Shown piece by piece: positions 19,384 to 31,300 of a DNA stretch of 64,000 nt. This stretch comes from Hyalella azteca. Lineage: Eukaryota > Arthropoda > Malacostraca > Amphipoda > Hyalellidae. The position numbers and the translations under genes are program-made. The notes beneath the pieces were generated by a model. It was given only the letters and a program-made list of their open reading frames with translations, ran no database searches and was not told the DNA's origin. Location: positions 186,001 to 250,000 of the forward strand of contig NW_025943855.1 in assembly GCF_000764305.2 (NCBI RefSeq), in the 5' to 3' direction. Position 1 is the first letter of the stretch. Each line of letters begins with the position of its first letter.

Positions 19384-22290
19384 CCGTTTCTCTTTGTAGC
19401 GTTACCATCTATATTGCTGTGATGATCCTACTTAACTTCGTTACTAGTATGTAGTCTCATATCCTACCTCTGTATAGCGCGCTATCCTACGCAAATTATT
19501 TTCCAAGCCCTAGTATTATGATTCATATTTATTCATCTGTAGAGATTAACCATAGCTACGAATGGTCACTTGTTTGTAGATTGTTTTTGTGTTTACGTGC
19601 GTGTTCATTTCTGCTGTCCTGTGTTTATCATGTTGTCTTAAGATAACAATTTATAGGTGACTGTCTAATCATGATATTCGGATCGAGTCTCCTTTTGAAT
19701 GTCTGAAGTGTGCAAAAAGTTGAACTATTAAAGTGAAGTGTCGTTAGAGTTTGTAGTGTCACTCCAGAAGTCGGTAGAAGTTCCCATCTATTCGATACTT
19801 CTTCCTTTCTCTTCTCCTCGTCTCCAATCTCTCATATTTTTGTTCCATTATATTTTCTTTCCATGATTCCATTGTGTTCCCATTCCATTTTCTTACCAAC
19901 AAAGAACTCGAAATTTTATCTTCATTACAACGTGTTACGTCACTGCAATAAGGCATTAGACACTCCGCGTGTTACTTCGGTTTCTTCAGGCATATATACT
20001 TATATCAACATTGACATCCAGCATTCGGCGCTAGTACTTCTGCCTAATTACATTCAAGTATTAAACACCAAGCTAAAAACGTCCGATACAAATCTAGGTA
20101 CCAAATTTAAGTCGCATGAAACTCGAATGGTACTTATTTTTGTACTTGTATCGATTCCCGACATTCTCCTTAAACTCGCAGTTCATATTCAAGTCAATTT
20201 TTTGATGTCGTGACGCCAACCGCAAAATTCATATTGCTTAGTAGTCATGCCTTATTCAGTTCACTCGTTTTTCGATCGCTTGTACTTCTATCATTGAGGC
20301 AGTGAACAGTCTTGCTAAGTCTAATCTTATATTTTTTATACTTATCTCTGTTTCGTGTGGTCTTCATCCTGAGATTTAATTATAGATGAGTATCTGCACC
20401 GAGTTAGTTTTGCGTACACGGAGTTATTTGTACGCGGAGTGTTGACGATTATGTTTTCTGATTCAAATACCTAGACACGCTTTGCTACCTTTGGACTTCG
20501 GTGCTAAGTCATCTATTGTCTGAATGTCAATATAGTTGTACAGAATGACACAGTTTGCATCTATATTTTATAGATGCCTCCAGTGCATAAATTTTTTGGT
20601 ATTTCTTCTGGGTCAAAATTTTTTCTTTAATGCCATCTAAATGTGTTAATTTTGTTACGTTATCAGGAGCTGTGCAACGCGTAACTCATCTTGCCATGCT
20701 TATTGTGCACGCTGCGCTCACTTCGCTCATGTGTCTTTAGATTCGTCACACACGAATGGCGACTTCTAGATAGTCTTACTACACTAAATAATTTCTATGT
20801 CTTGTGCTACATTTAGGGCAAGCTCAAGTCGTATCTCATTCGCCGATTTATTCATTTCTTCCAGATTTTGCTTGATATTTTCTCCTGGTATCTCACTTCG
20901 TTGATCGTATCGAGCTTCCACCATGGCGATTCTGCAATTTTCAGTTACTATCTAAAGAATTTTTTCTCCCAAAAATTCACGGAATTGCTCCGTCACGCAT
21001 GCATTTCGTATTATATTTGCTCATTAAGATGGAAATTCTTTATTATCCAGAAAAGCCATATTTTCTTTAATAATTATGGGTCATTCTCTCACTGATTTCC
21101 CGGTCACGGACTTACTTCCCAGTTAAGACAATCTTACCTGAATTGGTTAACTTTCTGAAAGTTTAAACAGCTTCGGATAAGTTGAGTTCATCGTTGGCAA
21201 TTGTTAAGTCGATTTGCCTCTACTATTAAAAATTTTTTTGCGTTTTTTTCAATAATAATTTCTAGAAAAAAAAATTCTGAAGTTCGTTGTATTCCTTTGG
21301 GCATTTTAAAACTTGTGTAGCTGACACGATTGATTACTTGGTCAGTTAGCGCATTTAGTCGTCGATTTTCCTAGTCTCTGATTGTATTTTCTCAGTAAAG
21401 CTCGCCGATAGTTTCTCGGTTGTTTACATTTAGTTATTATTTTTCCAAGCCTCGAATCTAATTAATTTATCAGATTAACGAATGTGGATTTGATTGAGTA
21501 AAAACTAATAATTGTGATAGCATTGAATTTTGCATAGGAAAAAATCAAATTTAATTTTCGTCATTACCTAAAACGATGCTCATGAAGTTTTAATTATCTT
21601 ATTTATTTTGCCAAGCCAAATTTTTGGAATTAATTCATAGGTTTTGTTTACTAAAACTAAAAAAAACCACCGCATGTAAATTACTTGCGATTTGTATTCA
21701 CTTGGTTGCGAGATATGAATTTACATTGAATTATTCAAGAAACGCTGAAGCAATAACGAAGGCCAGACAATCTCAGCTTAGTAGATCGCGTGTACGTATT
21801 TGGTAGCGCTATATTCTAAGCTATTTTTTGTAGATAGGCAATCAATTGTCAATAGAAAATAGTAGTATTATTTATAGCACTGAAGTATTTTTTTCAGCAA
21901 GTAATGCTACTATTTTGAGTAATATTAGTTCTATTGGTCAATATTTTGTGACCCTTTAATAGCAATGGCCTTTATGTGTGCTTGGAAGGACTTTACGTTT
22001 ACTTAACTATTCTTCCTAGGTTTACTTGAATAGTTGATTTAGTTCACTAGTTTTAAAATTCCCCAGATCATGATACTCAATTGTTTAGATAGGGATTCTT
22101 CTACTAGCCAATACAGAATTGCTCTTTCCCTTTCTGTGAATGTTAACACTTTCGTCATGTCAGATTTGTAATTTTGTATATGTTGCTTTCCGGCTCGCTG
22201 ATAAGATAGCGCTTATTAAATTCATTTAAAATTCCTGTGTTCGTAGGAACGTGTGGTTAAAGAAAATCAATGGAAGAATCAATAAATATG
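19384..22290 (+). other. Probable MEGF8 3' UTR
   Basis: No further gene is recognised after the stop. An AATAAA at about 22279 followed within 30 nt by a T/GT-rich run (gtctctctgtgtctcg) is a reasonable poly(A) signal, and another AATAAA lies near 22332. An earlier ATTAAA near 19729 could give a short form. The 3' end is an inference; transcripts would settle it. Confidence 0.35.
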
Positions 22291-22469
22291 TCTGAAATAC
22301 GTCTCTCTGTGTCTCGTATAATATCGGTAAAATAAAGCGCGTTCAGCCGTTGTAGTTTTGACCTAATGTACGTACATTCATGACCAGTTACAGTAGGTAG
22401 GAATATAAGGATGTTGTTGCTGAGACTACGGACCTTTGATCACTATTGGAAATAAGGCTGCTTGTTTTT

Positions 22470-22604
22470 AGCGCATTTTCTCATTTATGGAAAAAATGCA
22501 CTATTGTGCTCGCCATGTCTGTCTGTCTGTCTGTCTTGTCTGTCTGTCTGTCCGTCCGTCCGTCTGTCCGTGACCTCAAGTTTTCGTCGACGAGAAAATG
22601 CGCT
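22470..22604 (+). mobile_element. Short MITE-like repeat, copy 1
   Basis: Ends AGCGCATTTTCTC and GAGAAAATGCGCT are a 13-bp perfect inverted repeat. Between them are 'atttatggaaaaaatgcact', 'gtgctcgccatg', a CTGT/CCGT microsatellite and 'gacctcaagttttcgtcgac'. A nearly identical copy lies at 60618-60747, and similarity continues past the right end (ctctgtcactcactgcagtga). Confidence 0.85.
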
Positions 22605-22609
22605 CTCTG

Positions 22610-25600
22610 TCACTCACTGCAGTGAGTACTGAGTTATATATTTTTTTATATTGGCCTCTATTCTGATATGACTGTCATGCCTTTTTTTATTTTGCTCCAG
22701 TTCTAATATGATAGTCGCGCATCTCTGGAAGTCTTGCTTCGTACCCCTGATTGTTCGCATGAAAAAATAAGGGTTTAAATCTTCTAAAAAAAATCGAAGT
22801 AGTGGGACTTTGACATGACTCGTAAAAATTTTGTTAATCTGGACCCAACTTACGCAGATTGTTCGTTTCTAGACAACCTAATGACCTTATTAATTAACTT
22901 TGTTTTTTAGTATTGATTCATTCCCATTTATATTAGGTTATTCTATGTATTTCTGGGAGACGTGTATAGATCTGTGTCTCACACCTGTGTTGATACACAG
23001 TTAATTTTCATTAAGGATAATTGCATACAGAGCTTTGAAGATTTTTTCTCCCCATTCATATACGTCAGTTATTCAATTATTTTATTTTACCTGCGTTTAG
23101 TCAATCGATGATATATTAATTTGTTACAATAAGTGTTCATAGTTCGTGTGTCACCAATCAGGCCTTGCGGTGTTGTCTTTCAATGAAACTTGTTGAAAGC
23201 TCGTAATCGTTTGGAATTTCGGACAGCCGAGTTTCGCAGTCAATACGTTCTAGTTACTTAAAGTCATTCCTACGGATATTTAGCTTACAAAAAGTTAGCA
23301 AATGCCCTCAAAGTCGCATAATGTCGCGTCCATTCATGTTTCTTGCGTCCGAGGAAACAATTGCATTCCATACGAGCATTTCAGTGCTTGTTCTTAATGT
23401 TGAAAGCGTGTTCTTGTTAAGACTTCCTTACGTCGGCGGCCTTGCGTCGGCATGTAATTTTTCTAAGATGAATTTTAATTGCAATCATTTCTTTCATTAT
23501 TTGACGATTTGATGCCGGTTATCGTTGCATGCGGTTATGTTAGAATCCATAGTTTCCTGCCCTGACAATGATGAATCTCTTTTGAATTTTGTTATCGAAT
23601 GTCCTAAAGCGAGGTTTTTTGTGTCTTTTCTGTTCAAGTATTCGGTTGTTATCCTATTGATGATCTTTGCCTGTGACAATAAGTACTTCTAATGTGATGG
23701 ACAATAAAATTGCTGTACGATTATTGATCGTAATCTAATTATTGAACTATTCCGTAGAGTAAATTATTTCTTCTCATAGCATTTGGACCCGAGATTATAC
23801 TATGACCGGCTGCATCTCAAGTTATCGCAAATGAAGCTAATAGAACATATTACGATTAATCATCTGTCTTGTTGTGAAATTTTCTGTTAATGTTTAAGCT
23901 TTAACGTATTAATTCGAAAGTCCGGAAACCTTCGTCTCAATTATATACTTATCTTTTATCAATATTTTTTGTTGTTATTCTATTCCATTTATCCGTTCCA
24001 TTCAGCTTACAACTCTAACTTGTTTTCTGACATTCTTCGCCTTAATTTGTCTCGCATAATACGGATCATTGCTTGCGCGATCACTTCTGCTTCACCATGC
24101 GAGTATTTGCAATTAATATTGTGTGAATGTTCTATTTATTCATGGTTCATTCCACCCTTGCTTCCACGTTTTTATTTTCATTAAAGAAATTTAACACAAC
24201 TAGCCAACTTTTTCCTATGTCGCAACTCTCTTATGGCTTGTCATGCTTGCCAAGCGCAGCGCCGAACTCGTAGCTGGGAACGAGTGGACGCTCCCTCGAA
24301 ACTTTAATGCATTCAGCTGAAAAAACTTGCTCTATTCTTTTTATCGATTTGTAATGTTTCACTATTCTTTATATCGTTCTATAATGTTGCTCTATTCTTT
24401 ATATCGTTCTATAATGTTGCTCTATTCTTTACATCGATCTGTAACGTTGCACTATTCTTCATCAGGCTAGGCAATGTTACACCTGAAGTTAGTAGAGTAC
24501 GAACTGGCCTTATGCGATTCTCCTTTATTATCGTTGCAAAATCTAAATATTTTGACTAGGACCGTCGAAGGTTTTTTTTTGGAAAAATGTAAGCAAGCAA
24601 AAACTTTGGAATGTGAATTGATTTCGAATGATATTGCTTGTGCGTTAGGTGAACTATCCAACTGTGTTTTTTTTTCATTTTCGTATTACAAATTGGTCGT
24701 ACCACCTCTTCGAAACCCTTATACCTCATGTATTTATTTGATCAAGCGCCTCTGTCATCATTGGTTCTGATAGTATTCGTAAACACTATGTTGCGAGTAT
24801 CTAAAAGATTGCTCGAGTTTTGTGTTGTGTGTCCTTTATTCGGAACACAGAATTGCATTCAAGCGCTTCAGATTCTGCCCTATTTCTTCCGTGTTCTCTG
24901 ACACTCGACGTGGTGAAATCTTCATCCTTGAATATTCCTTCAGTGTGAAGGTTGATTCCGATGTGAAGCAGTGATGGTTTCAATTCAGAACGATTCTATT
25001 TTTAACCGTCATAAAATGAACAAATTTTGATCAAGTATTCATATGTACTGACATTAAAAATCTTTTGCCGTCACTAATTTAGATTAATAAATAAATGTCA
25101 GAATAACTTTTTTGACTCAAAACGTAGTGAATTTTTTGAATGCGTGTAGAAGTATAATTGTCGCTCATCATGTAAGATTGTTAATATTTTAGAGTCAATA
25201 ATTGTTGCAGCTTAGCTTCTCGTTGAATGTATTCAAGTTCCGCAACTTTATACTTGCTGTTAATGGTCTCAATGAGGTTCCTAATTAATGGGATCTATAA
25301 TAAAACTAATTATCGTCTTGTGAGCGTATTTATATACCTTGTAGTATTTATAAAAGTCGAGATTGACTTCAGTTTCAAGATGACATGAGCAAAGAAAGTA
25401 TTGATCGGGCAACTAAGCTAACTTCTTTTCAGCATATTGTGATGCACGTTACCAAGACCTACGTTACAGAAACGAATCTTTTTCTAGGTACATGGGCCAA
25501 CACAATTATTTTCCTTAAATTGTTCACAACGCTGAAGAAGAATATAAACAAATTATCAGTTTCGTTCATTGGAACCAGCGTCAAATTTTCGCCGATTTGT

Positions 25601-25780
25601 TGTTTTTCATATGGAACTTATGAACGATCTCGCGTGGCTGCGTGAGCTCGCATTTGTTTTTTTTCATCTTGCAATTCCGCTCACGTGATTTTTCACCTTT
25701 TTGCCGCGGTCGCTGATGAGGCGACAGGCGAGCGTTCTTTCTGGGAGTGAAATGTGGACACTCGGCGCTAACAAGCCTGC
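22610..25780. other. Intergenic stretch, no gene seen
   Basis: AT-rich DNA between the two convergent genes. Short open frames exist, for example one of about 98 codons at 24474-24770, but none shows family motifs or a splice context I would trust. The ~30-bp repeat at 24328-24480 is listed separately. Confidence 0.5.
24328..24480. repeat. ~30-bp tandem repeat, five units
   Basis: Units of the form 'tgctctattctttatatcg' followed by 'ttctataatgt' are repeated about five times, the last two diverged (catcgatctgtaacg, catcaggctaggcaatg). Confidence 0.8.
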
Positions 25781-25785
25781 GGAGT

Positions 25786-26354
25786 TACTCAGGGTTGAAG
25801 AAGCGTTGGTGCGCCGTGTTAGGTTGTGACTCAGGGTTGAATAAACGTGGGTGCGCCGTGTTGGGTTGTGACTCAGGGTTGAAGAAGCGTGAGTGCGCCG
25901 TGTTGGGTTGTGACTCAGGGTTGAAGAAGCGTGGGTGCGCCGTGTTGGGTGGTGACTCAAGGTTGAAGAAGCGTGGGTGCGCCGTGTTGGGTTGTGACTT
26001 AAGGTTGAAGAAGCGTGAGTGCGCCGTGTTAGGTTGTGACTCAGGGTTGAAGAAGCTTGGGTGCGCCGTGTTGGGTGACGACTCAGGGTTGAAGAAGCGT
26101 GGGTGCGCTGTGTTGGGTGGTGACTCAGGGTTGAAGAAGCGTGGGTGCGCGGTGTTGGGTTGTGACTCAGGGTTGAAGAAGCTTGGTTGCGCCGTGTTGG
26201 GTTGTGACTCAGGGTTGAAGACGCGTGGGTGCGCCGTGTTGGGTTGTAACTCAGGGTTGAAGAAGCGTGGGTGCGTCGTGTTGGGTTGTAACTCAGGGTT
26301 GAAGACGCGTGGGTGCGCCGTGTTGGATTGTGACTCCGCGTTGAAGAAGCGTGG
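25786..26354. repeat. 42-bp minisatellite, 14 units
   Basis: Fourteen head-to-tail units of the form 'gactcagggttgaagaagcg' plus 'tgggtgcgccgtgttgggttgt'. All units are 42 bp, so 14-residue periodic open frames run on both strands (plus: DSGLKKRGCAVLGC; minus: SQPNTAHPRFFNPE). There is no start context, splice site or family match to support a gene, so I treat it as a satellite. Units differ by a few substitutions, and some share variants (ACGCG, GGTGAC), which suggests local copying. Confidence 0.92.
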
Positions 26355-26389
26355 CAGAATGGTTTTCACTCGAGGAAAAATCCAATGAA

Positions 26390-27827
26390 ACGACTATATT
26401 GATAAATGCTTAGTGTATTTTTAACGTGTAAAAACTTCTGCGACACGTTTCGAATAAATCTCATTGGTGACAGAGAACACGCTGTATATAGGAAGCTATC
26501 ATCAATAATTAAGTTTATATTAAATTATGGCTAATTATACTAAATTATCATCAGCAGATGTAAAGAAAACTACAGAAAACTTTAATCTAACTAACTTATC
26601 AAGTTAGTTAGATCGGAAAATTTGACTGATCTCCAACACTCCGTATTTATCAGGTTTTGCGTTGCACCCAATATTCACGACCTGCCATGTTGAGGTTTCA
26701 CCACCATGTACCCATCTGCCTAAGCCATCACTGAACAAAACACCTCCACTATCGACTCACATTTCTGTTGAAAATATTTTTCACTTTTTGAACAGTGCCT
26801 CATTGTTAGTTAAAATAGGACTGCACAAATAAGTGAACTTCCGATTCAATTTCGGTGAATGCACAATCTTTTAATTGTTGAACACTTACTGCTTAGATGT
26901 TCACATAGCTTTTTTTGATTTATTAACCATATCAATAATGGAATGATAACTGCATGCAGACAACTTCTACGAAATCCTTTGCTCATTCCGTGTATGCTGG
27001 AGCGACTGTCGAGCTCTCAATTCCGCTCGGTACTTTGTGGATGAATTGAGGCTGTAATAATAATAGAAGGTGCATTATATTTGATGTATTCAGCATTTAC
27101 ATTGAATAAAAGAACAAAATTTCTGTAAAATAAAATAGAAATATGATTTTATTCACATGGGAATTTATTTTAATTTCTGATGTGATCACTGTATGAACAA
27201 ATGGACGTTAGTTTTGAAGAGCGCCAATTACAATTTATTTGGTATACTTCTGTTCGGGCCTACGTGGTTCTCTTTTCATAAATGTCTAAGCGTTCTCAAA
27301 ATGAATTAAATTTAGTTGGTATAATCTATAATGATCTTGCACTCTAGCGTAATTAGTCTAATGAAAATGAAATTCGCAAATAATCGATCGAAAGATGATT
27401 ATAGCCTATTTCGCCTCAAGTTTAAATAAATTAACGTGAATTGTACGAATTTATTTTCCTAGAAATTGTTTTCAAATTTTTTTTTGTGAATCTTGGCACG
27501 AGTGAATACTGGTTTCTTAAAAGATACTTAAATATTTCGGACTTTTTTCCGTAGACTTCAATAAGTAAACTTGCAGGTGATGTATGTATATCCGTATATG
27601 TATTATCGAAACTCTCATGAGCAAAAATTACGCTAGGCTCTTCCAATGCGACTCATTAAAATATAAATCAACATTGTTTAAAAGAATTTAGCTTTCGATA
27701 ATAATTGAAAAATGTGAACCTAATGAGAAATCTATTGACTTTAAATTTCTGTTCAAGTTGCTCATTACGTTGAGCTCAACCAAGAGGAAAACTCACATAA
27801 ACAGAAGTTTAACCCCCACTCACCTTT
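26390..27827. other. Intergenic and possible 3' UTR of the LRRC27-like gene
   Basis: No gene is seen. On the minus strand this lies just downstream of the LRRC27-like stop codon; the nearest clear minus-strand AATAAA is at 27450-27455, a candidate poly(A) signal. A strong donor-like sequence lies 4 nt after the stop (see findings), so the 3' UTR may be spliced. Confidence 0.4.
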
Positions 27828-28338
27828 TCAACTGTAATTAAGATTCTCTCTATAGCGAAGCAGGTGTTTTTGAAGCTCCATTAAACGCTGACAAACTTTT
27901 AGCTTTGCTTCCACATTAAGGCTCGTGTTTTCGCCTTCGTGGTCTTTTGATTCGCCGCCGTCCTGATCGTGTCGGCTTGGGTCGGGCGCTTGCACACTCG
28001 AATCAAGGTCGCTCGAACCAAACTTCGAATCGCATTGTTCAGTTCCAATGCAGTTTGAAACTTCGTGTAGTTTGCGATGGCCTCGGAAATTGGAAGATTC
28101 TGATTTCTTGTCGAATCTCCCCTCGGGGGCAAAAAGTTTTTCGCAAGTTTTCATGGAATTTGAGATAGAGTTAATGCAAGTTTGGTCGGTCCCTGAGTAA
28201 GGCAGAGGTCGTTTGTCCAAGAGAACTTTGCTTCCTCCAAGTTTTTGGATCTGGCTGCTCAATTTTGATGCATATTTTGAATTAAGAATTTGCAAACAAT
28301 CTTGAATTTCTTGTAGAATTTGATCCGCCGACATAGTT
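27828..28338 (-). CDS. LRRC27: LRRC27-like exon 9: C-terminal helical region
   Basis: Acceptor TTTCCTAAG, entering in phase 2, stop TGA at 27828-27830. It encodes ADQILQEIQDCLQILNSKYA, a heptad-like helix, and ends with another helix (AKLKVCQRLMELQKHLLRYR); an acidic, Ser/Asp-rich stretch lies between. A consensus donor (AAG|GTGAGT) begins 4 nt after the stop. Confidence 0.78.
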
Positions 28339-31300
28339 CTTAGGAAAGATAGGAAAACACACGTTTATTAGATTAAATGAGCAAAGTGTAGAAGGCATGC
28401 ATTTACTGAATTTTCTTAAATCTGAGCAATCTCTTAATGCTGGAAGAAAATAATATTTCAAATGTTCCAACGAAGACTTTAAGCTCCAAATTTTGAATGC
28501 TATTGCACATACTATCAAATTTTAAAATAAATAATATGAGTTAATGAGAAGATTTTCATAATGTGTCGAAATTGGTTCACCATTTTAAGAACTTTTTCAG
28601 GAAACTTACAAACTAATTCATATAATCTTACATACATATATTAAAACTAAGCTGAGCTGCGAGAACTAATTAATATAAAATATAAAGCCATTTAATGTCA
28701 GGGAATTCGAAGATTTAGCAATCATCACTGGAATAATTTTTAATCTGCGCAGCTGACAATTAGCGGAGGAAATTGTTCACAAATGTTATCGTTAATTAGA
28801 ACTGTAAACGCAATCTCACCTGCTAGCCAGCGATCCGTCATCACTCATCAGCTGCAGGGCCTATCGTTGGTAATTAAAAAAAAGTAGATTAATTATTGAT
28901 GATACTTTCGATGCACGCTTCATTAGTGTTGTATTCAGTCATTTTTACTTATATAGAACCATTATTTATTTAAAATAAGATAATTATGGGCTTGTATTAT
29001 TTTAAATTCATTTTTTAAATTACATTCAAGCAGTCATAAATTCTACATAAAGTATGGATTGATTTACTTGTGTTCCAAGCATGGCAACATATGACGCGGT
29101 CATCTTTTAATTAGCTCATAGATTAAACTTGCCATATACATGTATATTAGCCGCATCTCGCATTCACTATACTCGTGCTCGATCATTTCCTACGAAGATT
29201 CGTTGAGTTTCCCCGAAATTGATTTAGAGAGTGTCTGATTTAATTAATTTTACAGTTTAATAAGTAAATTTCTTACTGTGGAAGCAAATAAATGATAATT
29301 TATTTAAGCTAATGAGGGGCAGAACTACCATGAATTTAAGAATTTTTTAGCTTCATTTTTTCATCGGCATTAGATATATTTTTCATCATGAAATCATTTA
29401 GGCGTTCAACATGGAGATGAATTGAAATAAAATTCGAATGCCTTATTGTACAGTCATGGTTAAATTTACCGAGCCTTGATGCAGTTTAGTAAAACATTAA
29501 TCAGATAGTTCAACTGAAAGGAATAAATCCACTTTTAGTTTTTACACGTTCAATCCAATGTATTCTTTTTGCCGATATCGATAAATGTATGATTAAAGTT
29601 TCTAGTCATGTATAAAATGATTTCCAAAAATACAAATTGCGTTCAATTTCCACCCGTTATTTGTGATTGAAATTTTCGAGTATTGGAACATTAAGGAACT
29701 TATATTAAATTCTTCAAACGAAAATGTTAACTTTACCTTGGACTTGGATCTCGGGCTGAGACACTCGATAGAAGGGAAGATTGGTGATAGTAGAACTGGT
29801 GGTATAAATTCATCTGCAATTTAATTTATAACAGTTGAAGATTATTATTTTCGCATGTAATAAGGAAAATTCTGATATATATTTGGCAAATATGAAAATA
29901 TTTACCTATTTAAATTATTCAAATATTTAAAAAAAATTTTATGTATTTAAATATTTAAAGACTTAAAATACATAAATATTTGGCAAATATAAACGATAGG
30001 CACATTATTGTTTATAATCACTATGATTGGCGTAACATGTCTACTACTTTTCTACGGGCACTTCTGAATAAATTGCTCAATTTTATTTGATCCCAAATTT
30101 AAAAAAAAATATATTTTTAGTTCGAGAACCGCTCGCGTCATCAGAAATTAAAAAAAAAAAAGGTTTAACAACTGCTAGTGAACAAGGGACAAGGAATTTT
30201 TGATGAGCTTCATTTATTTATAAAAAAAGTCCGCCTAGCAAAGAAATTAGAGTTGGATGCTACAAATTATCTATTAAAAAAGTATACTAGTTTGGAGTGA
30301 TCATAGAAACTGTTTATTGTTATGTGTGTGGTTATTGAGGTTAAACAGAAACTTTCTCGGTAAAAAAATTAATGAAGAGGTTATTTTAATTGAAGAATTT
30401 TAAAGAATTTAATTTTTTTAAATTTTTATTTGAGAGTTCTCTTCGATATGTTCAAGGGAATGAAGTGAATAATTTTTTTTATTAATTTAACCACAGCTTT
30501 CTAAAAATTTTGTAAAGTCTCTTCCTTTAAGAATAGATATTAGTTTATGAAGCCTCTTCCATTGTTCCTTCTCGATAATTGGTGGCCTATGCCAAGTTGG
30601 AATTGAAACAACGAAGTTTCCATTGAATAACATTAAATAATAAATAACATATAATGAACATATATGCACCAGAAAGAAAAAACTTTCTATTTAAAACTGG
30701 GCCTTGCCTGATGCTAAAATGGTCCTAAAATCCTGAAAACCTAAAATCCCAACTTGTTCTGACTTTCCCAACATCTGCGCGCGAATTAGGCAAAAATTGG
30801 GAATCCAAAGATGAAATAATTTATATTTGTGAATTTATATTTGTGAAGTTACATTCCGAAGTTATAGTTGCCCGAGTTATATTCCGAAAAAAACTGCTAA
30901 AGAAACTCAGCGTAACAACTTGCCATTAGTGACCAGCGTTGGTGTTTTGCGTCGTCATTGTCACTGTGATAGACAAATCTACGGCAGTTTTGAAATTAAT
31001 AAAAAAACTCGCGGTGAGAACTCCTAGGAGGATTGAACCATATTTGCCTCTAAACGATAATAGAACAGCGTACGGTGTACGAGGAATATACATGAGCTGC
31101 AGATGCAAGAGTCTATGAATTTGTTGTGAGTATATACAGTACATACAAATTCAATTCAGTCATAAATATCAGTACCTCTGAGCTTCACGCTGACTGGATC
31201 CAAAAAAATTATAATAATAAACTAATTATAACAAAGATTTGATACAGGATAACAGATTCGATAACACCTTATATATCTGGATTAAAATAATTTTTTGCAG

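Noticed and set aside
24474..24770. 98-codon plus-strand frame in intergenic DNA
   Set aside because: No motif, no homologue recognised, typical length for chance in this composition.
25747..26388. Long open frames on both strands as a repeat-protein gene
   Set aside because: They follow from a 42-bp unit without stop codons; no start context, splice sites or family match.
30110..30140. tRNA B-box-like text 'gttcgagaacc'
   Set aside because: No A-box, anticodon stem or acceptor pairing can be placed around it.
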